Numbered from the stretch's first letter, positions 1 to 6,839 are shown. The stretch: 9,017 nt of DNA from an uncultured Bacteroidales bacterium (GCA_946184255.1 CAMHFA010000030.1:1-9017), one strand, 5' to 3'. The notes: generated by a model not told the origin, from the sequence alone. Program-made: numbers and translations.

Positions 1-77
1 AAGATCTCGGCCAGTACGAGGGTCTCCAGGTTGGAAGCGTCTCCGCTCCTAACAACAATGCGGGTAACTGGGAGTAG
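1..77 (+). CDS. 3' end of an unidentified upstream gene (partial)
   Basis: An open frame runs from the window edge (codons in phase from position 3) to a TAG stop at 75-77 and encodes 24 residues, ending in Asn-rich NNNAGNWE. The stop lies 8 nt before the ATG of the DUF3822 gene on the same strand, the tight spacing expected within an operon. The visible residues are too few to identify a family. That it is a real gene end is inferred from the open frame and the spacing. Confidence 0.5.
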   Translation, partial: DLGQYEGLQVGSVSAPNNNAGNWE

Positions 78-85
78 GACTGTGC

Positions 86-568
86 ATGTCACGTCATACT
101 CCAAAGGCAGCCCTGGTTCCATCCGCGTTCTTTGACGCGGCATCTGCAAGAGAAATCTTGTCCCGGACTGTCCTGCTGGACAAAGACGAAAAAATTGAAT
201 ACATCAGCTTGCCGGAGTTTTCCGCTGAGCTGGTGTATTCTCTTTCTGTGGACATCGATCCTGATGAAGACAATATGCCGGAGCTCTACATTGTCTTGAA
301 AGCTATTTCCGGTGTTGCTGAACACAATAAGATAGTTGCCTCCTATGGCGATGGAGTACTTTCCCTTGCCATAGCACAGGGGAGTGACCTCCTCCTTGCA
401 AATGTGTTCGAGGCAGCTGATTTCACCACTGCCGAGTATTTTATCTTCATGGCTGTCCGGAAGCTTCAGCTCAATCCGGAGGTGTCTACAATCTATTTCC
501 TGACTCCTCTTTCACCGGAAGAGGAGATGTCTCTTTACCGTTATTTCAGATCCGTTGAACAGCCGTGA
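86..568 (+). CDS. DUF3822 family protein (short form)
   Basis: A 160-residue protein with features of DUF3822, a Bacteroidota family of unknown molecular function whose fold is thought to resemble actin/hexokinase-type ATPases. Visible matches are VPSAFFD near residues 11-17 and the segment around 105-140, with N-V-F-E-A-A-D-F-T-T-A-E-Y-F followed by LQLNPE and IYFLTPL. The usual family member is about 250-270 residues (from memory), so this one is short. It begins almost directly at the VPxxxFD segment, and the opening beta-hairpin region seems absent. No longer start is possible, because an in-frame TAA lies at 65-67. A GGAG at 71-74 sits 11 nt before the ATG and is a fair ribosome site. 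The stop overlaps the rsmD start (GTGA). DUF3822 next to rsmD is a recurrent Bacteroidota arrangement. No signal peptide or membrane segment is seen, so it is probably cytoplasmic. Confidence 0.72.
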   Translation: MSRHTPKAALVPSAFFDAASAREILSRTVLLDKDEKIEYISLPEFSAELVYSLSVDIDPDEDNMPELYIVLKAISGVAEHNKIVASYGDGVLSLAIAQGSDLLLANVFEAADFTTAEYFIFMAVRKLQLNPEVSTIYFLTPLSPEEEMSLYRYFRSVEQP

Positions 569-1095
569 GGATCATTGGAGGACGACTTAAGGGCAAGACT
601 ATCAACCCACCTGCCTCCTACAAGGCCAGACCCACCACGGATTTTGCCCGTGAGGGGCTCTTCAATGTATTGGGGAATGAATATGAATTCGAGGACTTGA
701 AGGTCCTTGACCTATTTGGCGGCACCGGCGCCGTCGCTTTTGAGTTTGCCTCTCGGGGAGCTTCCATGGTTTATTCCGTTGAGATGGCCAGGGAGAACGC
801 ATCCTTCATAAAGACCGAGGCCAGACGCCTCGGCCTAGACAACGTGACGATGGTAAGGGACAATGTCTTTGATTTCCTGCCGATATGCCACGAGAAATTC
901 GACCTGGTGTTTGCTGATCCTCCCTATGCCCTTGAAGGCCTTGAGACCCTCCCGGACAAGGTTTTCGCCCAGGACATCCTGCACTCTGGCTGTTATTTCA
1001 TCCTGGAGCATGGAGATGAGCACTCATTCACTGCGCATCCGCGCTTCAAAAAAGAGAAGCGCTACGGTCGCGTGCACTTCTCTTTCTTCGAATAA
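565..1095 (+). CDS. rsmD: 16S rRNA (guanine(966)-N(2))-methyltransferase RsmD
   Basis: RsmD methylates N2 of G966 in 16S rRNA of the assembling small subunit, using S-adenosylmethionine, in the cytoplasm. The 176-residue length is normal for the family. The N-terminus MRIIGGRLKGK and RPTTDFAREGLFNVL (residues 22-36) are characteristic. LDLFGGTGAVAFE (48-60) is the SAM-binding motif I. ADPPY (117-121) is the N-methyltransferase catalytic motif IV. The protein ends with the usual YGRVHFSFFE. The start is GTG at 565, overlapping the TGA of the DUF3822 gene. This implies translational coupling; no separate Shine-Dalgarno is seen. The last 50 nt of the gene carry two overlapping inverted repeats, described separately. 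The identification is firm. Confidence 0.95.
   Translation: MRIIGGRLKGKTINPPASYKARPTTDFAREGLFNVLGNEYEFEDLKVLDLFGGTGAVAFEFASRGASMVYSVEMARENASFIKTEARRLGLDNVTMVRDNVFDFLPICHEKFDLVFADPPYALEGLETLPDKVFAQDILHSGCYFILEHGDEHSFTAHPRFKKEKRYGRVHFSFFE
1041..1085 (-). terminator. Candidate intrinsic terminator for the minus-strand run, inside the rsmD 3' end
   Basis: Inverted repeat AAAGAGAAG (1051-1059) and CTTCTCTTT (1077-1085) is a perfect 9-bp stem. Two more GC pairs can form inside it after one mismatch. Read on the minus strand, the stem starts 28 nt past the stop of the YjgR-type ATPase gene and runs into six T residues (1053-1048), as in an intrinsic terminator. The stem is A/T-rich, so strength is uncertain. 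A second stem, GCGCTTC (1041-1047) with GAAGCGC (1056-1062), shares part of the same sequence and excludes the first. All of this lies inside rsmD coding sequence, so protein constraint could also explain it. Confidence 0.35.
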
Positions 1096-1113
1096 TCCAG
1101 CTGGTAAATAAGA

Positions 1114-2730
1114 CTACTTCCCGAGATTGCCAAGAATCGATCGGGTGATTTCGCGGGTGATGGTGCGGGTAGCGGCACTCGTGGCACTCTTTACTACCTT
1201 TCCGGCACTGTCCTTCGCGGAAGTGTTTTTCTTTTTCCCTGTCACTCTTCCGGACACCTCGTTTCCGATGGCTGTAGCGACCGTAGCGGTAACTGCAGTG
1301 ATCACGGCCTTGGTGACCTTGCCTAGAACTCCGGTCTTTTTCTTGGAAGATGTGTTGGGAACCTTGGCAGCCTTTGTTGAAGACTTGCCCGGAGCTTTTG
1401 CGGATCCGGCCTTGGCCTCTTCCTTATCAGCCTCCTTCAGTTGCGCTTCCCTTTCTGCCATCAGGACCTCGAAAGCACTTTCCCTCTCAAGCGTCTTGTC
1501 ATATTTGCCGTAGATTCTGGACCTGTTAATGATCTGTGTCCTCTGGCTGGGGTCAATGGCCCCGATCTGGCTCAGCGGGAAGAGAATCTTTGCTTTCTGG
1601 ACGATGTTGGGAGCTCCCTTCTCATCAAGGAAGGAAACAAGCGCTTCTCCTGTCCCGAGGTTGGTAATGGCCTCATAGGTATTGAATTCAGGATTGGTCC
1701 GGAAGGTGTCAGCCGCGACCTGGACGGCTTTCTGGTCCCTGGGAGTAAATGCGCGCAGTGCATGCTGCACACGGTTTCCGAGCTGGCCAAGGATATTGTA
1801 AGGTATGTCTGTAGGACTCTGCGTGACGAAATAGACACCCACGCCCTTGCTTCGGATAAGCCTGACAACCTGCTCGATCTTGTCTGTTAAAGCCTTTGAG
1901 GTGTCGTCAAAGAGCATATGGGCTTCGTCAAAGAAGAACACCAGCTTTGGAAGGTCCATGTCGCCGACTTCCGGAAGGGTGACGTAGAGTTCGGAAAGCA
2001 GCCAAAGAAGGAAGGTTGAGTAGAGTTTCGGCTTCAGCATCAGCCTGTCAGCCGCAAGGACACTCATTACACCCTTGCCACCTTCTGTTGCAAGAAGGTC
2101 TAGGATGTCGAATGACGGCTGCCCGAAAAACATATCCGCACCCTCGTTTTCCAGAGTTAGAAGAGCCCTCTGAATGCCTCCGACGGATACTGTGGCTATA
2201 TTGCCGTAGAGTTGGGAGTACTCTGCCGCATGCTCGGAGATGTAGTTGAGGCAGGAACGCATGTCCTTTATGTCATCGAGCAGCAGGCCTCTTTCATCTG
2301 CGATCCTGAACATTATGTTAAGCACTCCTTCCTGGGCATCAGTCAGGCCAAGGATCCTGGTGAGGAGTTGGGGACCCATCTGTGAGATTGTGCACCGCAT
2401 CGGGTGTCCCTGCTCACCGAACACGTCGTAGAAGCGTACAGGGCAGCTCTGGAATTCAGGATTCTCTATTCCGAACTCAGGCATCCTTTTCTCGATGAAA
2501 CCGCTGGTCTTTCCTGGTTGGGAGATACCGGAGAGGTCTCCTTTCATGTCCGCCATGAAGCAGGGAACCCCCGCCTGGCAGAAACTCTCAGCCATTACCT
2601 GCAGGGTGACGGTCTTTCCGGTACCGGTCGCACCGGCAACGAGTCCGTGTCTGTTTGCCATCTTCCCGACTATCGAGAGAGGACCTTTGTCGCAATGGGC
2701 TATCCAAAGCCCGTGGGTTGAGTCGAACAT
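1114..2730 (-). CDS. YjgR/DUF853 family HerA-like ATPase
   Basis: A 538-residue P-loop ATPase of the DUF853 (YjgR) group, related to HerA/FtsK-type hexameric DNA-translocating ATPases; the cellular role is not established. Walker A GATGTGKT lies at residues 33-40, followed by the MADMKGDLSG motif (59-68). Walker B is LVFFFDEAH (263-271). VYFVTQSPTDIP (299-310) and LGNRVQHALRAFTPRDQKA (317-335) are typical of the HerA-like core and YjgR. After about residue 430 comes a Lys/Ala/Ser-rich linker, then a Gly/Ala/Val-rich stretch (about 466-495), then the family-like C-terminal TREITRSILGNLGK. No signal peptide is seen, so it is probably cytoplasmic. The ATG is 11 nt after the cstA stop with no clear Shine-Dalgarno. 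The stop faces that of rsmD 18 nt away. E. coli YjgR is about 500 residues; the extra length here is mostly the basic linker. Family assignment is strong and function is open. Confidence 0.9.
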   Translation of the reverse strand: MFDSTHGLWIAHCDKGPLSIVGKMANRHGLVAGATGTGKTVTLQVMAESFCQAGVPCFMADMKGDLSGISQPGKTSGFIEKRMPEFGIENPEFQSCPVRFYDVFGEQGHPMRCTISQMGPQLLTRILGLTDAQEGVLNIMFRIADERGLLLDDIKDMRSCLNYISEHAAEYSQLYGNIATVSVGGIQRALLTLENEGADMFFGQPSFDILDLLATEGGKGVMSVLAADRLMLKPKLYSTFLLWLLSELYVTLPEVGDMDLPKLVFFFDEAHMLFDDTSKALTDKIEQVVRLIRSKGVGVYFVTQSPTDIPYNILGQLGNRVQHALRAFTPRDQKAVQVAADTFRTNPEFNTYEAITNLGTGEALVSFLDEKGAPNIVQKAKILFPLSQIGAIDPSQRTQIINRSRIYGKYDKTLERESAFEVLMAEREAQLKEADKEEAKAGSAKAPGKSSTKAAKVPNTSSKKKTGVLGKVTKAVITAVTATVATAIGNEVSGRVTGKKKNTSAKDSAGKVVKSATSAATRTITREITRSILGNLGK

Positions 2731-2741
2731 ATTCTTGTATA

Positions 2742-4214
2742 TTATTTATTGTCTTCCAGGTTGGTGCCTTGGCGCATTTTCATGATTGAGAGGACGCAGG
2801 CTGCAATTGCGAACACTGTCAAGCCTATCCATGGGGCGGCTGCTGCATTGACTCGGAAACCGACCTTGTCAACGAGGATGAAGGTGATGCTGACTGCAGT
2901 CATGAAGGCAGCCGGAATTCCGCTTATCAGATAGCGGAGGCCTTTCTTGCTCCTGATGAGATAGACTGTGACAGCCCAGAGGGTGAACACTGCAAGCGTT
3001 TGGTTAGCCCATCCGAAATACCTCCAAATCGTGTTGAAACCGTTTGCGTCGGAGATGTTGAACCAAAGCAGAAGGGCGGTGGCGATGAATAAAGGTATGC
3101 TTATCATAAGCCGGTTCCGGACAGGTCTCTGGTTAAACTTCAGGAAGTCGGCAATTATAAGTCTGGTACTTCTGAGAGCAGTGTCACCGCTGGTGATAGG
3201 GGCGGCAACAACTCCGAGTATTGCAAGGACACCTCCAAGGATTCCCAGCCATGTCTTTGACACCGTTGTGACCACGGTAGGAGCAGCGGCAGTAATGTCA
3301 GAACCGCATTCAGCGGCGCCCCCGTCAAAGAAGAAGTAAGAGGAGACAGCTGCCCAAACCAAGGCAACCAGTCCTTCAGTGATCATAGATCCGTAAAAAA
3401 CCGGCCTTCCAAGCTTCTCGTTTTTCAGGCAGCGTGCCATCATGGGGCTCTGAGTGGCATGGAAACCGCTGATGGCACCGCAGGCGATGGTAATGAACAG
3501 ACAGGGGAAGACAGGCTGACCATTGACTCCGACCGAAGGCCCCCTGTTGGCAAGACCGTCCCAGAATTCTGGGATTGAAGGCCATTTGATAAACAGGCCG
3601 ACCATAAGCGCCACTGCCATGAAGATAAGGGCGAAGGCGAAAAGGGGGTAGATCTTGCCGATTATCTTGTCGATCGGAAGCATCGTGGCGATGAAGTAAT
3701 ACACGAATATCACTCCGACCCAGATCATCATCGAGGTGGAGGAACCGTCTCCTGCTATGTCTCCCAGGATAATGGCAGGGCTGTAGACGAACACGGCCGC
3801 AACCAGTATAAGAAGGAGCATCGTAAAGACGAGGACTACCTTCTTGGTACCCTGACCGAGATAGTCCCCTATGATTTCGGGGAGCCCTACTCCTCCTTTC
3901 CTCAAGGAAAGCATACCGGTAAGATAGTCATGGACCGCACCGGCGAATATGCAGCCAAAAACGATCCAGAGGTAGGCGGAAGGACCGAATTTGGCCCCCA
4001 TGATAGCTCCGAAAATAGGTCCAGTTCCCGCTATGTTCAGGAACTGGATCATGAATACTTTCCAAGTTGGAAGGGCAACGAAATCAACTCCATCTGCCTT
4101 TGAAATGGCAGGTGTCTGGCGGCCGCTGTCCGGCCCGAAAACCTTCTCTACGAATTTTCCGTAAAGGAAGTAGCCCAGAATGAGGGCGACAAGGCTTAAG
4201 ATCAGAGAAATCAT
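2742..4214 (-). CDS. cstA: CstA-family carbon starvation protein (peptide/pyruvate transporter), short form
   Basis: An inner-membrane transporter of the CstA family; E. coli members carry peptides and pyruvate and are induced by carbon starvation. This is the short form of about 490 residues, against about 700 for E. coli CstA. It has many hydrophobic helices, beginning with MISLILSLVALILGYFLYGK (residues 1-20). Family signatures are FLNIAGTGPIFGAIMGAKFGP (58-78), VHDYLTGMLSLRKGG (94-108), GFHATQSPMMARCL (250-263) and the APITSGDTALRSTR region (338-351). The start chosen is ATG at 4214. An in-frame TTG at 4232 would add six residues, but it lies upstream of a -7-like promoter element and spoils the clean N-terminal helix. 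The gene starts 27 nt after the GH76 stop and ends 11 nt before the ATPase start. The physiological substrate cannot be read from the sequence. Confidence 0.9.
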   Translation of the reverse strand: MISLILSLVALILGYFLYGKFVEKVFGPDSGRQTPAISKADGVDFVALPTWKVFMIQFLNIAGTGPIFGAIMGAKFGPSAYLWIVFGCIFAGAVHDYLTGMLSLRKGGVGLPEIIGDYLGQGTKKVVLVFTMLLLILVAAVFVYSPAIILGDIAGDGSSTSMMIWVGVIFVYYFIATMLPIDKIIGKIYPLFAFALIFMAVALMVGLFIKWPSIPEFWDGLANRGPSVGVNGQPVFPCLFITIACGAISGFHATQSPMMARCLKNEKLGRPVFYGSMITEGLVALVWAAVSSYFFFDGGAAECGSDITAAAPTVVTTVSKTWLGILGGVLAILGVVAAPITSGDTALRSTRLIIADFLKFNQRPVRNRLMISIPLFIATALLLWFNISDANGFNTIWRYFGWANQTLAVFTLWAVTVYLIRSKKGLRYLISGIPAAFMTAVSITFILVDKVGFRVNAAAAPWIGLTVFAIAACVLSIMKMRQGTNLEDNK

Positions 4215-4220
4215 ATCACA

Positions 4221-4228
4221 CAAATATA
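4221..4228 (-). promoter_or_regulatory. Possible -7 promoter element for cstA
   Basis: The minus strand reads TATATTTG, matching the Bacteroidota -7 consensus TAnnTTTG, and ends 6 nt before the cstA ATG. I see no good TTG-type -33 element at the usual 19-21 nt spacing. If it is used, the mRNA would be nearly leaderless. A-T richness makes chance occurrence quite possible, and cstA may instead be read from the GH125 promoter. Confidence 0.3.
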
Positions 4229-4241
4229 GCAAAAACTATAT

Positions 4242-5333
4242 TCATACGATATCTTTAAGTTCAAGAAGCGCCATCGCCTCGATTAGCATGCATCCACTCA
4301 ATTGAGGTGTCATTGCAGAGACATCTCCGGGTTTTTTCCGCCAGTCGGGCGCGAAACGGCCTTCGTTGTTTCCGTCTCGCCATAGGGTCTCTGCATTATG
4401 ACGCAGGAAATCGACATAGCGGTTCCTGGTTGCCTCAGGAAGGTCGCCTTTGAGGATCAGTTGGGTGAAATAACGTACGAATATTCCCTTGAATATTCCT
4501 CCGTCTTTCGCTCCTTCGGGCTGAAGGATATTCCCTTCCACGACCAGGCTGTCGAGAGTGTAATCGGCGGCCATGACGGCGTCGTCGATATAGCTTTTAT
4601 CGCCTGTTATCCCATATAGTTCAACCGCGGCTCCGATAAAAGTCCCCTGGTTATATGTCAGGCAGAAGCGGGCTATCCTTCCTGTGTCTCCGTTGAGGTT
4701 GTCGTAGATTGCCCCATTGTCAAACAGGTGGTCTTTTTCCCAGGAATAGATCCTCTTTGCCCAATCGAGATCTTCCTCTCGTCCGAGTTCCCGGTACATC
4801 CTGGCGGCAAGAATGGCGGCAGGCCCGTTTGAGCAAGCATTCTTGCTCCATTCCATGCCTTTTTTCCATGTCATTCCACCATCGCCCCTTTCGTTCCAGG
4901 CGGGGATAATGAAATTCCATAACTGGACGGCGGCATCAAGGAATCTCTGGTCATTGGTCGCTTTGTAGACACGGAGCGTAGCGAGTCCGTTCCACTCCAT
5001 GTCGTCGTAGTACTGATTCCAGAAACCACCTTCATTTGCCGCCGGAACGCCTTTGTACCATTCGTCGAACAACGTTAGCACCTTCTCGTCTCCGGTACGT
5101 AAGTACCAGTCCGTGAAGACATCCAACGCATGGGCCTGTGGCCAGTAATGGAATGTGGTATCTCCGGCATTGTTGTAGTTGCAATATAGCTTTTCAGTGT
5201 TCCAGAAACAGTCTGCCAGGGCGAATGAAGAAGTATCTGCCCTGGTGGACCATGTCCTGTCAATATGTTTGGATTGCCTGCATCCCACGAGGGAAACAAG
5301 CAGGATTCCAAACAATATCAGTCTTTTTGTCAT
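4242..5333 (-). CDS. GH76 family endo-alpha-1,6-mannanase lipoprotein
   Basis: A 363-residue protein resembling GH76, retaining endo-acting enzymes that cut alpha-1,6-mannan backbones. YYDDMEW (residues 108-114) contains the paired aspartates that are catalytic in the family. SKNACSNGPAAILAARMYR (163-181) and LTYNQGTFIGA (225-235) are further GH76 signatures. The N-terminus is a lipoprotein signal: basic residues, a hydrophobic core, and lipobox LVGC with Cys18. The Asp-rich surface-export signal of some Bacteroides lipoproteins is not present just after the Cys, so periplasmic location is as likely as surface. The start is ATG 5331-5333, which overlaps the GH125 stop as ATGA. A longer frame reaches 5426 but only reads through GH125 coding sequence and would bury the signal peptide. 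Adjacent GH125 and GH76 genes occur in the Bacteroides thetaiotaomicron yeast-mannan locus, which supports an alpha-mannan role. Confidence 0.88.
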   Translation of the reverse strand: MTKRLILFGILLVSLVGCRQSKHIDRTWSTRADTSSFALADCFWNTEKLYCNYNNAGDTTFHYWPQAHALDVFTDWYLRTGDEKVLTLFDEWYKGVPAANEGGFWNQYYDDMEWNGLATLRVYKATNDQRFLDAAVQLWNFIIPAWNERGDGGMTWKKGMEWSKNACSNGPAAILAARMYRELGREEDLDWAKRIYSWEKDHLFDNGAIYDNLNGDTGRIARFCLTYNQGTFIGAAVELYGITGDKSYIDDAVMAADYTLDSLVVEGNILQPEGAKDGGIFKGIFVRYFTQLILKGDLPEATRNRYVDFLRHNAETLWRDGNNEGRFAPDWRKKPGDVSAMTPQLSGCMLIEAMALLELKDIV

Positions 5334-6739
5334 ATTTGTGTGATTGAGTTCAGAAGCGGCAGCTTGCCGTCCCCGATGAGCTTGATAATCAGTTCGCCGA
5401 AAAGGGTATTCTGCCATGCAAACCATTCCCTGGTGAACTTTTCAGGATTGTCCTTGTGGAAAGATTCGTGCATGAAGCCTGTGCCGGCGTCGGTCTTGAG
5501 AAGTGTTTCTATGCACCATTTGATTTCCGCATCGTCACGTGAGGTGAAGGCTTTCATCATAATACTCATCGGCCAGACCATGTCATAACCGATATGCGGT
5601 CCACCAATCCCCTCTGCCGCAGTACCCTTGAAGAAATAAGGGTTGTCCTCGCTCCAGACAAAGCGACGTGTGTTGAGGTAGATAGGATCCTGTTGTGTGA
5701 CGTCGCCCAGGTAGGCCATGGCCAGAAGGCTCGGCACGTTGGCATCATCCATCATCAGTTTGTTTCCGAAACCATCAACTTCATAAGCGTAGATCGTTCC
5801 GTACTTGGGATGCTCGACAGTGGCATAGGTCCAAAGCGCATCTTCGACTTCATGGGCCAGGGTACGGCATTCGATAGCCAGGCCCTTTTCCTTGTTGACC
5901 GTTTCGAGGATTTCGGCGGCTTTGCGCAGGGAAGTGACAGCAAAGAAGTTGGACGGAATCAGGAATTCAAAGGTAGTGGCATCATCGGAGGGCCTGAAAG
6001 CCGACGCGATCAGTCCTACGGGTTTGACAGGATTGCCGAAACCATAATTGGATTTGGTGTCGGTCTGGGTTGTCGTCTCACGCTGGAAACGGTATGGACC
6101 GTGTCCCTCTTTGCGTTGTTGCTCCCTGAAGGTGGTCAGAATGTTCCGGATGGCTTTGATCCATGTATCTCCAAAGACAGAGGTGTCGCCCGTGGTCTTC
6201 CAATACTGATAGGCGAGTCGGATAGGATAGCAATCGGAATCGATCTCCCATTTGCGTTCATGCAGGTTGGGGTTCATCTTGGTACGGTCATTCTGCCATC
6301 CTGTTCCTGTAGGGCCATCGTTGAATGCATTTGCATATGGGTCGATGCAGATCAGATTGAACTGACAGTTGATCACTCCGGCGAGCATGTTCTTGAGATG
6401 CTCATCCTCATTGGCAAGCTGGACGTAAGGCCAGACCTGTGCTCCGGAATCCCTGAGCCACATGGCATGGATGTCACCGGTGTAAACGAAGGTCCGCCAG
6501 TTACCGTTCTCATCCTTTCCGAAATGGACGGTGGTGTCCAGGGTGTTGGGGAAGCAGTTCGAGAACATCCAGGCAAGCTTGGGATTTGTCAGTTGTGCTG
6601 TAACTTCCTTGATTTTTGCTTCCACTGCCTCGCTCCTGAATAGTCTGTCTTCAGGTGAAGGGCGGCGTGATTCATAGGATTGGGCTTTCGCCGTAAAGAT
6701 ACAGGCTGACATGGCCAGTAAAAAAAGGATTCTTCTCAT
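5330..6739 (-). CDS. GH125 family exo-alpha-1,6-mannosidase
   Basis: A 469-residue exported enzyme resembling GH125 (formerly DUF1237), inverting exo-acting alpha-1,6-mannosidases. Signature segments in order are TGDIHAMWLRDSGAQVWPY (87-105), DPYANAFN (133-140), ERKWEIDSDCYPIRLAYQYW (161-180), RPSDDATTFEFLIPSNFFA (249-267), GIGGPHIGYDMVWPM (377-391), HESFHKDNP (424-432) and EWFAWQNTLFGELI (438-451). By family knowledge an Asp and a late Glu catalyse; the SDD at 251-253 and E449 are my candidates, by position only. A signal peptide (MRRILFLLAMSACIFTAKA, probable cleavage before QS) points to the periplasm. It is the first gene of the minus-strand run, with GH76 translationally coupled behind it, so endo-cut oligomannosides could be trimmed to mannose in the same compartment. 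No SusC/SusD-like genes are in view. Confidence 0.9.
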   Translation of the reverse strand: MRRILFLLAMSACIFTAKAQSYESRRPSPEDRLFRSEAVEAKIKEVTAQLTNPKLAWMFSNCFPNTLDTTVHFGKDENGNWRTFVYTGDIHAMWLRDSGAQVWPYVQLANEDEHLKNMLAGVINCQFNLICIDPYANAFNDGPTGTGWQNDRTKMNPNLHERKWEIDSDCYPIRLAYQYWKTTGDTSVFGDTWIKAIRNILTTFREQQRKEGHGPYRFQRETTTQTDTKSNYGFGNPVKPVGLIASAFRPSDDATTFEFLIPSNFFAVTSLRKAAEILETVNKEKGLAIECRTLAHEVEDALWTYATVEHPKYGTIYAYEVDGFGNKLMMDDANVPSLLAMAYLGDVTQQDPIYLNTRRFVWSEDNPYFFKGTAAEGIGGPHIGYDMVWPMSIMMKAFTSRDDAEIKWCIETLLKTDAGTGFMHESFHKDNPEKFTREWFAWQNTLFGELIIKLIGDGKLPLLNSITQI

Positions 6740-6743
6740 TGTC

Positions 6744-6773
6744 TATCGTTTCTAAGTTTACTATATCGTTTCT
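6744..6773. repeat. Pair of 10-bp direct repeats, 20-bp period, in the GH125 leader
   Basis: TATCGTTTCT occurs exactly at 6744-6753 and 6764-6773. On the minus strand this is AGAAACGATA twice, in the 5' leader of GH125. The start-to-start distance of 20 bp is close to two helical turns, so both copies face the same side of the DNA, as for a dimeric regulator. Regulatory function is inference; the repeat itself is exact. Confidence 0.6.
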
Positions 6774-6782
6774 CGATTTTAA

Positions 6783-6790
6783 CAAAAATA
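6783..6790 (-). promoter_or_regulatory. Probable -7 element of the GH125-GH76 promoter
   Basis: The minus strand reads TATTTTTG, fitting the Bacteroidota -7 consensus TAnnTTTG. It lies 43 nt before the GH125 ATG and would give a leader of roughly 35-40 nt. The expected -33 zone, near 6810-6814, has no clear TTTG. The direct repeat lies downstream, within the predicted leader. Confidence 0.4.
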
Positions 6791-6808
6791 GTAAAATAAT
6801 CCCATGGC

Positions 6809-6839
6809 TTTCCTATTAGGCTTGTTTTTATTATATTTG
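6809..6839 (+). promoter_or_regulatory. Probable promoter of the GH2-kinase operon
   Basis: TATATTTG at 6832-6839 matches the Bacteroidota -7 consensus TAnnTTTG. TTTC at 6809-6812, 19 nt upstream, is an imperfect -33 element (consensus TTTG). The ATG at 6876 lies 36 nt downstream, giving a leader of about 30 nt. A near-palindrome CCTATTAGG (6812-6820) sits between the two elements and could bind a regulator; that is speculative. Confidence 0.5.

Noticed and set aside
1096..1113. Searched the 18-nt convergent gap for a terminator
   Set aside because: No inverted repeat is in the gap itself; the only hairpins lie upstream in rsmD coding sequence and are listed there.
1441..1890. A 149-codon + strand frame opposite the YjgR-type ATPase
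   Set aside because: It is antisense to the conserved ATPase core and shows no protein-family pattern.
4479..4499. Tandem GAATATTCC repeat, 12 bp apart
   Set aside because: It encodes Gly-Ile-Phe twice in the GH76 protein, so a short peptide repeat explains it.
5594..6643. A 349-codon open frame on the + strand opposite GH125
   Set aside because: It is antisense to a clearly recognised GH125 gene, its translation shows no family features, and it has no promoter or ribosome site. It is a codon-bias shadow.
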